Assembly (NCBI GenBank): GCA_965644295.1
Contig: CBFFRP010000115.1
Span: forward strand, 62,001 to 126,000
Origin: Paraphysomonas bandaiensis
Taxonomy: Eukaryota; Chrysophyceae
Direction: 5' to 3'
DNA: 64,000 nt
Under the pieces are notes generated by a model. The model did no database searches. It worked only from the letters and a program-made list of their open reading frames with translations, and was not told where the DNA came from. The stretch's first letter is position 1. Each line of letters starts with the position of its first letter. This document shows, piece by piece, positions 1-11,989 of this stretch. A program made the translations under genes and the position numbers.

Positions 1-11
1 TCATTTTACAG

Positions 12-52
12 ATGAAGTGGATGATGATATGAAAGTTTTGCCTGAGGCCTGA
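12..52 (+). CDS. Possible terminal exon of a gene entering from the left edge
   Basis: A pyrimidine-rich stretch ending in ACAG at 2-11 looks like a splice acceptor. It is followed by a 41-nt segment that, read in phase 2, gives an acidic tail (EVDDDMKVLPEA) and a TGA stop at 50-52. The rest of the gene would lie outside the window, so nothing can be said about function. The acceptor and the acidic C-terminus are the only evidence, and a chance match is possible. Confidence 0.3.
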
Positions 53-236
53 TAAAGGTAGGAGAAACAATACTGCTCTGAACACGTCACGTGTATTCAA
101 GTATGTTCCTAATTATAGTTAAGAAGCGGCTCTTAACATCTGTATGACTAGATGGCAACATAGATTGTTATGCTTCAATACAATGCCCACATCTATTAAC
201 AGGACACTGTCTGGGAGAAAGTAAGTATAAATCTCG

Positions 237-1276
237 GGAAATATTATTCAACCTAGTCTAATTGGTTGAATTACCTAGTTACACTATTTTTTATTGAATA
301 ATCTAGTCAGTGTAATAAATGATTCAACCTAGTCATTTTTAGTTATAAACCTAATCATAAAATGTACTCACATATAACTACGCATTTTACAGAACGATGA
401 AGTCACACAGCAGGTAAAAAGTTAAACCAACGCAGCATAGATTAGGTCAAAGCAGAGTTAGAGTATAGAGAAAGATATATTTCATAGTAGCATAGACAGG
501 ACTCCACCGCTCAAGTAGCAAAAACAGGAATAATCTCTTTTTCGTTCTCTGAACAGAATATCCATATATTCTTCAAGTTGAACCAAACGTCATGAAATCT
601 TGCCGTTTGGGGGGTTATCAGTGTCACTTATACTTATATCTATTACAATGCGCAGGTATGACAACAACATGCCGCGACCTCACACACAAAACAACATACT
701 CAAATGGTTGGTTACAAAACCAAAACGCATCTTGAAAGGATTAGCAATTCGTTTGATATATCGTAGCTGAATGATTCTGCCTGTCCAAGATACTTGCTTC
801 CCACAATAGGAAATATTACTGGCTCGGATATCATCTAAACACACATCCCAACATCAATAAGGAGTAAGGAGAAGTATACAAGCATACAATATTATAAGTA
901 ACTTGAAGGATTTTAGCTTATATCATGTTATAGTTATAGTGTATAATACTCATGGAGTCCCCCAGTCAGTTGTCAGAGTCTGCGGAAGAAGAAGGGTCGA
1001 TCAACGAGGTCGTTGACAGAACTCCAGATACATCGTCAGATCTTCCAAGTTCCTTATTGAAAAACGACCATTTTTATGCTCCCATAATTGAGTGGAAATT
1101 ATTATTTTTCGACTAGGTAAATACCCTAAACACCTATTCAACCTAGTCATTGTAAACTGGAAATATGAATTATTAAATGACTAGGTTTTTCACCTACTTG
1201 ACTAGAGGATTTTACACAAATTTTGGTGTGACTAGAGGTAGTTCAACCATTCTGACTACGTTGAATAATATTTTCC
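237..1276. mobile_element. Terminal-inverted-repeat element with TTCAACCTAGTC arrays
   Basis: The left end (ggaaatattattcaacc, from 237) is matched in inverted orientation at the right end (ending at 1276), and the similarity continues inward for roughly 100 bp. Both arms carry multiple copies of a TTCAACCTAGTC / GACTAGGTTGAA core. The inner ~700 bp has no convincing coding region, so this looks like a non-autonomous DNA transposon or foldback element. Part of the interior (about 484-600) resembles 63190-63280 in reverse orientation, and an arm-like sequence recurs near 63640-63690. I did not find a clear target-site duplication. Confidence 0.5.
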
Positions 1277-2425
1277 ATAAGTCTCACACTCATATCAGTA
1301 ATACCTTCAAATCAGTGGGGGAACTTATTCTGATCACCTCAGCAATATAAGTATCCTCATGCACACTATCCCCATATAAAAACCAATGACATTACCCTGA
1401 AAGTCCTCTGGTGTTATATGACAGTCACACACAGAATATAAATAATATATAAGTAATTAATAAAGGTATTAGAGTGAGAAAGGAAGAGTAATGAAGCTAT
1501 ACGGAGAGCCTATATATGGCTCAAGAAGAATATCTAAGCGGCACAAGCGCTCGTTTGACCTTCCTACTTTCTGTGTGTCAGTCATAACCATGGAGTCCAT
1601 TATAATATCACTGTCTTCGAATTAGACCAACTCTCCTTTGTGGTTTTCACTTAACCATAACTTTAACAAAGCTACATATATCAACAACCAGTAGCATGTG
1701 CCATGAACTCGCTATGAGTTTATGAATAGATATAGTGATATAATTGCCGATTAATGAATTTAAAGTGACATATTTTCAATGTGTTTGTGTTTTATACCCA
1801 CATGCGGGTAGTTCTGCAGTGGTACTGCCTCTATCATTCACATAAAAATATCGGGATTCTTAAGGCTTCATAGAAAGTTGTGATATCAATGTATCCCATT
1901 CACAGGGTGATACGCGCCTATGACATTACTTTTGTTGTATTTTGTGTTGTGTTGTGTTGTGTAATAGGTTAGTCAGCTGCACACGTGCTTCTTCACTGCG
2001 CGGTTACAGATTTTGCTGCTGAAGGTGTGCACCTACGAGTAGTGGTGTATATCCAGCCTGAGAGATCAGAGATATTGGATACCGGATTCTACCATTGTGG
2101 ATATTCAGTTCCTGCTCCTCCGTCCAAGCGATTTTCTGATTTCAACAAACCCGACTTTTATTACAAAATGGGATTTTTTTGCACTATACGGCAAAATACA
2201 GAACAACAAGTTCAACTAGCCAACCAATATATTACACGAAGAGAATATCCATTCGATATTATCCCCTTGAGAAGCTCTAGATTTTCTAGAGTGTCCTCTC
2301 AGCCAATGAAATCATATGTTGGATGTTCTGCGAAATATTGAACATATCAATCAAAATTTGTTGTATTGCGCCCTCAAAGTGCCTAGAATTCATGAGACCG
2401 CCCTGTAGCATAAATCACGATCGTC
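1277..2425. other. Intergenic stretch, little content
   Basis: AT-rich DNA with a short TGTTG run near 1945-1965. A 118-codon open frame at 1985-2341 has no recognisable domain and lies just upstream of the PAM2 gene. It is more likely 5' flank or leader than a gene, but an upstream exon cannot be excluded. Confidence 0.4.
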
Positions 2426-3205
2426 ATGGACCCTCTACCGCCATCTAGCAGAGCGATGCGACAGGAATCTTTTCTTGAGGATGGGTGTGAACTCAATATT
2501 CATGCCCGTGAGTTTGTTCCTGCCTTTAGCTCACTAAGGTCTGCATCAGTATCTTCATCAAACTCCATCACTTCCACATCTCCACGGTCTTCTTCTGGGT
2601 CATTTAGTTCGTCTCCACCATCTCGAGGGAGTTCTTTTCATTCATCACCACCAACAGCTCCACTTTCACCGACGTCACATCAGCGTTACGTTGGTTTGGA
2701 AACTGCCCATCCTGCAACCGCCAGAGCAGCTCCAAAGCCGCATATGCATATGAGCGCGTACCGTCCAGCACCAGAGCCGCTTAGAGTGCAGCATGTACCT
2801 GAACATGCTGCTTATATGCCCGTCTCACGGGCGACTCTTCCAGTACAACCTGTGTATCAGGAACCCCATCAGATTTATGCTAAGCACCCTCGAACCTATC
2901 CTTTGGAGAGTGATGTTGGCCATCGCAAATATTACTCCCATATTCCGGTCAATAATTCGAATTATGCCCGGCAGGCTCCTGTAATTGATTCTCGTGAGCA
3001 TCAATATCCTAATCCGAGTAATGGTTCGACCTTACCTGTCAGCCATGTCTTAGGTCAAGCCCGACCCGCTGACCCAGCCGATTTTATCCGCAGGCATTAC
3101 GCCAAAATGAGTGCCCCGATTGAGTCCCGGTCCCACCAGCATCCCCCGCAACAGTATGCTCCGCAGGGTCATGCGGGATCTCGACAACAGCAGTGGGTCT
3201 ACTAG
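2426..3205 (+). CDS. PAM2-motif protein, disordered, probable PABP-binding
   Basis: A single open frame of 259 residues. Residues 21-34 (CELNIHAREFVPAF) match the PAM2 pattern LN..A..F.P, which in ataxin-2, PAIP and related proteins docks on the MLLE domain of poly(A)-binding protein. The rest is low complexity: Ser/Pro-rich at about 35-85, then Pro/His/Gln/Tyr-rich, ending in QQQWVY. No globular domain is visible, as expected for a flexible mRNA-associated adaptor. The motif near the N-terminus supports this start. The role in mRNA translation, decay or granules is inferred from PAM2 alone. No Lsm domain is present, so it is not a full ataxin-2. Confidence 0.6.
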   Translation: MDPLPPSSRAMRQESFLEDGCELNIHAREFVPAFSSLRSASVSSSNSITSTSPRSSSGSFSSSPPSRGSSFHSSPPTAPLSPTSHQRYVGLETAHPATARAAPKPHMHMSAYRPAPEPLRVQHVPEHAAYMPVSRATLPVQPVYQEPHQIYAKHPRTYPLESDVGHRKYYSHIPVNNSNYARQAPVIDSREHQYPNPSNGSTLPVSHVLGQARPADPADFIRRHYAKMSAPIESRSHQHPPQQYAPQGHAGSRQQQWVY

Positions 3206-5074
3206 TGCGTTAAATACGATGATCGCTTATCAGGCATCTCAGTGTCTATATGCATCTACATACACATGTGCTCATACAACTCCGATGCACATGTATACGT
3301 GTTGCTCTGTAGTGCGTTCTATTGACATACAGTCTATGTAAAGTAGTGGGGAGTGTGCATCTCAGTGTCTGCTTAGATTCTTGACTCTACTACAGTACAC
3401 GTTGTTTTATTTTTATCGATGAATTACAGTATACAAAACCTTCCGCATGAACCGTAACATGTAGGTGTTAATATTTGTATCCAGTAGTAGCAGCATGTTT
3501 ACCATGAGTGCGAGTTATTCTATCACTTGTTGTGTAGTTAATCATTATTTTGTATTGCGTAGAAGAAGATTACCTCAAAGTAGTGCTTCAATTATTAATC
3601 TATGCAGTGAAACATTTATAACAATATTAATATTTTGTTACAAAGATGCCTGCAAGATTTGGCTTTTAACAAATTCTGCTACACTCTGTTTTCACATGGC
3701 GTTCTGAGAATTCCAGCGGTTTAATTAAGCGCATAGTTCTGTACGTAATATTTTAATTGTCTTCTTCATCCTAGTTCTGCTTTCAACTGATATGGAGCAT
3801 ATGCCGCACCACGTAGTCATTTTCCTCGGCCGTAGGTAACGAAACATCTAATGTCGGAGAAGAGTTCAAGTTCGATGACTAGTAAATGGTAAATGGGTTT
3901 CGTGTAGTGTTTATAGTTTATAGTGGTGCTATGGAATATACAATTTACCCTACTATGTTTTATATTTTTTGGCATTGGTTATGTGTAGAAGCTAAATCAA
4001 TCAGTACAACACAATAGAAACGAATGTTTAAATACAAGTGCACGAGACATGTTGTTGCCTATACTCCCAATGCATGCATAATACATACGCCTGTTCAGCG
4101 CACCTAAACTTCGAATCTTAGTTTTGCGCAAAGTCATGCTAAGTGACATACATGGACGGAGGCATGCACATATTTCAATTAAGCTTAAAAGAACGCGGTG
4201 ATTATTATGATGCTAACGACTTCTAGAAAGAGTTCAAAACACTTGTGATTAGCTAAACTGTATATAATCTTTGTTTCGCTGAAGCAGATCGTTGTGACTA
4301 GAACTAAAAATGGAATATAGGCATGTATTTATATATTGATTCGTGAAAATCCTGCACTGCAAAAGTATTGTTGGACCTGTTCGAAACGTATTGCAATATT
4401 TTGACGGGGCATTAGATTTCAACACTATTGGCAATAGATTATTCCCTAATCTAGTTTGGAATACTGTTGTATTGTCCTCTCCAGTATTTTGAGAATATAT
4501 ACACGAGGATGCGTACGTAAGCGCTCCTATTCGTAAACAGTAACTTCCAAACCAACGAGCCCGTTTAAGGATTCTTTTTATTCAGGCTTTTTGAGTTCCA
4601 GATAGTAAGAAATCTACACATAATGTTATGCATAATTCTTAATATGCACAGAAATTAAAATACTTTAAATAAGTAAAATTCAACCGTTAGACGGAATTAT
4701 GTTGCACAGTATTACTGCTTAGGGTGCACTAATCTGCAAGATGTATTACCCTATTGTGAGTACGATGAATTTCATTGTTCAAGATTCTCTATCGTCTATG
4801 AAGTGTCTGGATATTAGCTATATATATCTTAGGATAACAAGATATCGCTTCTGATCATACACCAGTACACACAGTTATTCAACAAACTGAATAAATAATT
4901 TTCCATTATACACCTCTTCAAGATTCTAGGATACGTTAAACAAAAAAAAAGAGGGAATTTTGGTATGCAGCCAGTGTGGTGCGGAGGATCTGATACACTC
5001 TGTCGCTTTGACAGTGAAGATAAGATCAGATATCGTATCACCCCATATATATTTATAAACAACTATACCTAGCG
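3206..5074. other. Intergenic region
   Basis: About 1.9 kb of AT-rich sequence between the PAM2 gene and villin. Short open frames here have no coding character or recognisable domain. It presumably holds the 3' end of the former and the promoter of the latter. I see no other structure. Confidence 0.5.
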
Positions 5075-8000
5075 ATGGACCCTGCTTTTGCGAATGCCGG
5101 AAAATCACCTGGGTTGGAGAAGTGGAGGATTGAGAATAAGGCCCCTGTGAAATTCTCTGTTGCGGATGGGAAGTTGCACACTGGCGATTCGTATATCTTT
5201 CTGCATACAATTCAATCCAAGAGGTAAGACATCGCTGTAAGTGATGTGTCGCTGCTAATTGGATATATCGATATAGTGGGTCGTATACTCACAACATTCA
5301 TTTTTGGCTTGGAGAAGAAACATCTCAGGACGAGGCTGGTATTGCTGCTTACAAAACAGTCGAGCTGGATGAAGGACTAGGAGGCGGCCCGGTGCAATAC
5401 AGAGAGGTTCAGGGCAACGAGTCAAACATGTTTTTGGCTCTTTTCAAACATGAAGGTGGGATAGAGTACCTGCCTGGTGGCGTGGAATCTGGATTCCGAC
5501 ATGTTGACAGAGATTCCTATGAAACGAGACTCCTGATGGTATTATTTGGATTTATGTATGGCATATTATAATATATAGTGCAGGTCAAAGGCAAGCGCAC
5601 GGTTCGTGTTCGTGAGGTTCCTCTCTCTAATGCGTCCCTGAATACTGGCGACGTGTTTATTCTCGACGCTGGCCTCAAAGTGTATATCTACAACGGTGCC
5701 ACTGCCAATCGCTACGAGAAGGCTAAGGGGATCGAAGTGGCCAACAAAATTCGCAACGAGGAAAGAGGTGGAAAAGCTGAAATTGTTCTTCTTGATGAAG
5801 ACCCCACTTGTGAGGGGTTCTGGGGCCCACTGGGAGGATACATTGATGTCACCAACCCTGGAGATTGCGACACTGTTGCCGACCACAAGGCGGTGAGTAG
5901 TTCACATCACAACCATAGAATTTTTACACGGGTTGCATATCACATTGACATATTGTCTATTGTGCCGTATATTTCAGCTAATATTTTAAATGGATTTTGC
6001 ATTCGTTTGCCTAAAACTCTTCGACAGGCTCGCCTTTTCAGAGTTTCAGACGCCAGCGGATCTGTCGAGTTTACTCCAGTGGATCTTCCCGGTGGGAAGT
6101 TAACCAAATCACTGCTGAATAGCGACGATGTGTTCATTGTTGACACGGGCAATAAACTGTACGTGTGGGTCGGCAAGGGGGCTTCCAAAGAGGAGAGAAA
6201 GGAGTCCATGCTAAGAGCCATGTCTTACATATCAGAGGTGGGGTAGTAAGATAAGCTGCAGACTGTGCACCACTCACTAATATCCATTTGTGCTCCAATT
6301 TACTTCTGTTTACTCAGAACGGGTATGCGAACAATACACCTATTGAGAGGGTGGCTGACGGTGGAGAGACACCAACGTTCAAGGCAGAATTTCAAATGTG
6401 GGACCCTCCAAAACCGCTGTCATTTTCTCCCAGGGCTTCCACTGGTGTAGCCAGCACCAAGGAAGATGAAAAGGTAGGTTTTGCTTTTATTAGATATCTA
6501 ACTCAGTCTTCGACTTTGGGGTATATCTTGTGATGAATTTCGTACAGATTGACATCAACGAGCTGCTGCGAACTAAGCCCGTTGAGGAGCAAGTTATTGA
6601 CGATGGCTCTGGGAAACTTGACATCTGGCGTGTCGAAAATTTTGAGAAAGTTCCTGTTCCAGTTGAGCAATATGGTCAGTTTTACGGCGGGGATAGCTAC
6701 GTGTGCTTGTACACCTACATGAAAGGGGGCTCTGAAGAGTATGTCATTTACTTTTGGCAGGTGGAACTCACATCATTATATCTGTTACATGGTCGATTAT
6801 CTTGTATCCAACACCGCACCCTATTCATATCTAGCTTACCACGTCACCCCCTTCCATGGGGTGGTCGAGATCGTGGGTGCGTACAATGAAACCCCCCATT
6901 CGCACTGGGGTCTGTAGGTCATCCTTGTGTGGTGATGCTTATGTAGCATGCCACCTGACCGATAGAGAACATCCCTTATTGTTTCATCATGCAGGCATGT
7001 CCAACTCAATGCAAGGTTAACTACAATGCTTGTTTGTAGGGTGATGAGTCGAGCCAGGACGAGAAAGGCGCTTCTGCTTTACTAGCAAAGGAGCTGGACG
7101 ATTCTCTTGGGGATAGACCGATGCAAGTGCGCGTCACTCAGGGCAAAGAGCCGGCCCATTTCCGACAACTCTTTCAGGGTACGATGATCATACACAAAGG
7201 CGGCAAGGCATCGGGCTTCAAGAACCGGAACGAAGAGGACTCCATCGATACTGATGGAGTTGCACTCTTTCATGTTCGTGGGACACGGCCCATGAATACC
7301 TGCGGTATCCAAGTTGAGGAGAAGACAGCTAACTTGAACTCTGCAGATTGTTTTGTGCTCGTGACTCCGACGCACGCGTTTTCCTGGAAAGGAAGAGGCT
7401 GCACTGAGGATGAGCATACAGTGGCCACTAACATTGCCAGTATTCTCGCGAACTCCTATTTAGGTGTGGTTGCTGAACGTTTGTCGACAGTGTTTTTTTG
7501 TATTTTTTGTTGCACGTATTGATGCTGATCAGTTTGTGTGTGTATTTGAATGGATTATTGCGATTGTCTATGACTGGAATGGGTGTTCAGGGAAGATGGG
7601 CCGAGAACTGGTTCAGGTAAATGAAGGAAGCGAGCCTGAGGAATTCTGGGCGCCACTTGGTGGGCCTGGTGAGTACGCCTCTATGCGCGAAGGCGAGCCC
7701 ATCCCTAAGGACCCCAGACTCTTCCAATGTTCAAACGCAACGGGATCATTCAAGGTAAGGTCTCTCTGTGCATTGCTGTATACAGTACGGGTGTAGTTTT
7801 CGAATTTTGGGCGAGTTTTTGTGTGAGGTTCTTATGCAAGTTAATGTAGGTCGAAGAGATCGACTGCTTTGAGCAGGAAGACCTTATCGATGAAGACGTT
7901 ATGATCCTTGACTGCTTCACTAGTATATTTGTGTGGGTCGGTTCTCGTGCTCATCCTGAGGAGAAGACAAAGGCTATGGAGTTTGCTCAGCAGTTTGCTT

Positions 8001-8702
8001 CTCAAGCTAATGATGGAAGAGATCCCGACATTCCCATTATGAGAGTTGCTGCTGGGTCGGAACCGCCGATGTTTACTTCACAATTCGTTGGGTGGGACCC
8101 AGACTTTGCGAAGAAGAATATGTTCGTGGACCCCTATCAGGTATATATATCCAGGGAGGGTGAACCCAACACCGCACCCTATTCATATCTAGCTTACCAC
8201 GTCACCCCCTTCCATGGGGTGGTCGAGATCATGGGTGCGTACAATGAAACCCCCCATTCGCACTGGGGTCTGTAGGTCATCCTTGTGTGGTGATGCTTAT
8301 GTAGCATGCCACCTGACCGATAGAGAACATTTGTCGTGTTATACCTTGTCTTGAAGTTGTGTAAGCACGCATGTATATAATGGTGTTTACATCCAGGCTA
8401 AGCTGGATGCACTGGCAAAAGAGAAGGCTGCCAAGGAAGCTGCAGAGGCCGCAGAGGAATCGAAAAATGCTTCTGTTCCTGTACCTGAGCCTGTTTCTGC
8501 TCCTGTCCCTGCCGCTGTGGATGGCACCTACACGAGGGAGCAACTCGCTGCTGGACCTATCACTGGAGTAGATAGCACCCGCAAACAAGACTACTTGAGC
8601 GACGCGGAGTTCGAGTCTGTTTTCAAAATGAGTAAAAGTGAATTCTACGAGCTACCAAAATGGAAGCAGCAGGCGAAGAAGAAGGATGTTGGTTTATTTT
8701 AG
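5075..8702 (+). CDS. VIL1: Villin: gelsolin repeats plus C-terminal headpiece
   Basis: Calcium-regulated actin-severing, capping and bundling protein. Ten exons join in phase: 5075-5223, 5277-5538, 5584-5892, 6028-6237, 6318-6473, 6548-6760, 7040-7463, 7591-7754, 7850-8140, 8397-8702, giving 827 residues, the length typical of villins. Exons 1-2 show the first gelsolin segment (IHFWLGEETSQDEAG, then the SGFRHV signature). Further gelsolin-type segments follow (IYNGATANRYEKAKG; YVWVGKGASKEERK; IYFWQGDESSQDEKGA; FSWKGRGCTEDEHTVA; VWVGSRAHPEEKTKA). A Glu/Ala/Pro-rich linker leads to a villin headpiece (YLSDAEFESVFKMSKSEF, LPKWKQQ), ending GLF. The headpiece separates villin from gelsolin or severin. 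Introns 6 (6761-7039) and 9 (8141-8396) carry the same 165-bp segment. The first ATG follows an AT-rich leader; exon limits are my predictions. Confidence 0.93.
6808..6972 (+). repeat. 165-bp intronic repeat, copy 1 (introner-like)
   Basis: Lies inside villin intron 6 (6761-7039). It matches 8166-8330 with one visible difference (gatcgtggg here, gatcatggg in the other copy). It begins ccaacaccgcaccc and ends gatagagaacat, and is GC-richer than the surrounding intron. It makes up more than half of the intron and does not overlap an exon. Confidence 0.9.
8166..8330 (+). repeat. 165-bp intronic repeat, copy 2 (introner-like)
   Basis: Lies inside villin intron 9 (8141-8396), same orientation as copy 1 and 1358 bp downstream of it. 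Flanking intron sequence is unrelated between the two introns. The sharp edges and near-identity point to a recent copying event limited to this segment. Confidence 0.9.
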
Positions 8703-9324
8703 ACATATGTCCACTTGATAAAGAGTTTAGGCAGTGACGGTTGAATGGAGTCAGTGTTTTTATGGCTGCCAACTTCCATGATTAACATCATTCTAGTATT
8801 ATTGCTCCAAAGACAGTTTTATTGCCTTGGCTCACTGTTGTGACAGGTTTAATTAATTTAAGTCGTTATAATTGTCAAAATAAACATTGCTATTTTTGAA
8901 GTAACACTGCGTAACAGTAATTGTCAACAATTGAAATTTCTGCACATATATTGATTATTGATAAACGGTACAAACTACAAGCAGCTAGTTAAATGCTCAA
9001 ACTTACTATAGGACCATTAACATGAATGTATTCGAATGTGCTCGTTTAGAACTGAGAGATTGATAAATACGTTTCGTCGGGATGCTGGAAAAGTTTTATT
9101 GACAACGTCTACCAGAAAGCAGATCTAAATCACTCGTAACTGTAAATGGTTAACCCGGGAAGGAAAAGAATCAAATGAAAATATCGTGTTCAATGAGGAT
9201 GAATTAGATAACCCTAACCCTAATTTTTTTACATTTAGAGCTGCTACTTTTATTTTTACGCATAAATCTTTGGCAGTAGAATAAATGACAGTTGAGAAAG
9301 GTAACGTAGAGCTAAAGAAAACGC
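8703..9324. other. Intergenic AT-rich DNA with a short telomere-like motif
   Basis: Region after the villin stop codon. It contains aaccctaaccctaa at 9210-9223, two units of a plant/protist-type telomere repeat, too short to call an interstitial telomere array. No gene is visible. Confidence 0.4.
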
Positions 9325-9545
9325 AGTAAGCACGCAGAATGTTGATATATCTGCTCATATAATATGCTGATTTCAGAATTTTTGAGTTCTTAAGGTGAAC
9401 AGCCTGGATGTTTGACTTCAGCAGAGGCAGCCCAATACCCCGGTTACCTTCCCCGTCCGGGATGCATTCGAGGTGGGTCCATTACCGAATGTCTGTTTAT
9501 TTGGCAGGGCCCAAAGACGTCTACAAAAGTGACACTTATAGCACA
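9325..9545 (-). repeat. Dispersed repeat R1, copy A (partial)
   Basis: Reverse-orientation partial copy of the ~0.5 kb family R1. Shared blocks are tgaagtcaaacatcc, the segment equivalent to gcccaataccccggttacc, and agacgtctttgggccc. It lacks both family ends. Confidence 0.75.
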
Positions 9546-10606
9546 CACAAGATTGGCAAGGTCGTACCTCGGTTGGCTGCGCTTCTTACAAGCTGAATAT
9601 ATATCTATAGTAGCAACGACTTTGATTGAAATCGTTACCAAGTACTTGTCAACCAAATGTCAACTCTCTCAACAAAGCTATGAGAACACTGAATAACAGC
9701 AGTAAACCGTTGAGGAAAAGGGGAGTATTTTTCTGCTATATAGTGAATTGTTGCTATATGCCTATATGGAGATTGAAGCTGTCGGACTGCAACTTGGATG
9801 ATGAAGTTTTGCTGATGATCCCTTCGAGAGCTGAGAATTTACAAATTTTGCAGCTGCGATAAGAATTGAAGGAATTTAACTGCGTGTCTATGCCGCTATA
9901 ATATGAAAAAGGTGAACAGTTCGCCATCACTTTGATCTGCGCAATGAATGATTCCCTGTCACAGCTTCTCATCTCCCCGTAGATGATCAACGCCCTAACT
10001 TCGGCCATAGAGTGGTTACGAGGAATCTCTGACTCGCCAAGAGATAGCAGCGGTTGAGAGATTTTTGAAAGGGTACAGAAGAAGCTAGGATCACTGGATA
10101 GCTGAATCACTGGAAATGGCAAATGTAAGTAAAACTTTAGAAAGCCACAGATCCAGCAAGAAGTTACGACGAAAGCTGGAAGTGGCTGTGATGCCCAAAC
10201 CTAGTAAAGTGATTTTACCAGGTTTTGTTGGTGAATAGTAGATACAAAAAGTAACAATAATGTTCTGTTAAAAACTTTACACGCAGTATCGATCGACTAA
10301 TCACGTATCAGTACAACTAACGTTGTTGTGGAGCGCTTGATCATCAAAGCAGTGACACACTTGCGACAGGGAATGACCCCACGACGCCTCGAACTGCTAC
10401 TTGTTATCGAGCCCTAATCGCATGTGTCACATATACGGCGTTGCAAGCAATTCTCAAGCAATGATGCCTGTTGCATGATAACAGTTTAAATTACCGACCA
10501 ATTAATTGAATAACAACAAATTTATATGCAGCCTTGCACATTAGTAAGCACCACAATTGTACACTACTTTTAGAATAATGCAGTAAAGTTATCTAGTTGT
10601 AGGAAA

Positions 10607-11085
10607 CCCTCAACAAACAGTTTTTCGTGGTGTTCTGGGGATAAGTGCCGGAGATATTTCTCCGGAAAACTAACGTGAGCCACATATATAGTGAGCAGAG
10701 ATTGTTCTGCCCACTCGTATAGCCAATATTAATATGATACTTGGGTAGATGTCTTTAGGCTTTGAATAGAAAAACAGGCATCCGGGAATGAGCTCATCTG
10801 AAGAGGGAACTGGGGAATTGGGCTGCGTACTACTGAAGTCAAGTATCCGGGTTGTTCACTTCAAGAACTCAAATATCCTGAAGCTAGTAGATGCCAGGTA
10901 TATCAAGATTCTGCTTGCTCACTGCGTTTGCTTTGAGTGATAGAGCAAAAGTGGTTGCACCGTGGTGCATGCGGTGACGCACAAGCAGCTTTCGTAGCGC
11001 TAATTAGTAGGGTATGGAGTTAAGCACTAGCTAATTAAATTGTTTTGCTACAATAGTTCTGACTCTTACACGCCTATAGCTAATA
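10607..11085 (+). repeat. Dispersed repeat R1, copy B (near full length)
   Basis: Begins at the family left end (ccctcaacaaa) and continues through ttttcgtggtgttctgggg, ggagatatttctccgg, caggcatccgggaatg, gaagtcaagtatccggg, the gagcaaaagtggttgcacc block and gacgcacaagcagctttcg, ending near agctaataagcagac. No protein is encoded. It is one of the two longest copies in the window. Confidence 0.8.
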
Positions 11086-11396
11086 AGCAGACATTTACTA
11101 CTATTTGTAGGGAATGAAATTAGTAGAATTGTTGCGTTATAAGTTAAATATGGAATTATTTAGAATACTAACGTGTTCCTGAAGTACACTGTAGCTATGG
11201 CTCCTGCTCCGATGTTCAATGTATCAAAATACTAATTCTGCGCAATGCTCACAGTGTATGAATGCTAGAATTACAGTAAGTTATTCGATATTGTCTCCAC
11301 ACCTCAATTTGAATATTAGGCATCGAAAAGCCCACGTAGATGAACTCTTAATCGAAGAAAGCATTGTAGATGTCACACACTAATATGGGAAGAACG

Positions 11397-11640
11397 CCTG
11401 CTTGAGCTTTAATTGCTTCCCAGCTCTACAGTCGGCCTCAATAAAATCACGTTCGATTTGTGACGCTTCCCTTATTCTTCAGCTCTTCAGTCTCAGCTCG
11501 ATAAGAAGTAGACGCTCCTGCTTCACTTTCATGAGTTCCAGAAAATACCGTTGCTGTTTGAACTCACGGACATGTTTCGGCTCTCTCAATAATCCACAGT
11601 CCTGTGATTCGTCGAAACTATAGTCTTCTTTTTAGCCCTA
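11397..11640 (-). pseudogene. Interrupted helical coding relic
   Basis: On the minus strand this segment reads as a charged helical stretch (EPKHVREFKQQRYFLELMK, then KQERLLLIELRLKS), a TGA stop, and in the same frame IREASQIERDFIEADCRAG. The single in-frame stop inside otherwise coding-like sequence suggests a decayed gene fragment. Such Lys/Glu-rich helices are common next to transposase or SANT-type DNA-binding domains, but none is visible, so the origin is unknown. Confidence 0.3.
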
Positions 11641-11989
11641 GGGCCACTGCTTGACCTTGTGCCTAGGAGGGATCTTGATAGATTATAGTTCGATGCTATA
11701 CGTTTATCTGCATTATCTCTTCACCAGTAGAAGTAGGAGGAAAGTTACTGAGTGAGGAGGAAAGTCTTCCGGCCTGTGACGTCAAAGCCCGCCGCTACTG
11801 TAACGACACCTTGTGTTTGAGCATTGGACAGTTCCCAGTAGCCTCCTTTTCGAATATCTTTCCTTCTCAGTCTTTTTTTTCGCTACTTCTTAAATATATA
11901 TTGAGTACAATGCTCTCACGTCATGGACAGTTTTTTTTTAGGACAGAGAGGTTAGCTCCTTCCATTTCAACTGCATACTGTTACGGATA

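Noticed and set aside
2793-3341. Alternative frames overlapping the PAM2 gene
   Set aside because: Short, without domains, and overlapping a better supported frame.
9210-9223. Telomere repeat (CCCTAAA-like) suggesting a chromosome end or fusion
   Set aside because: Only two CCCTAA units in AT-rich DNA; common by chance and not an array.
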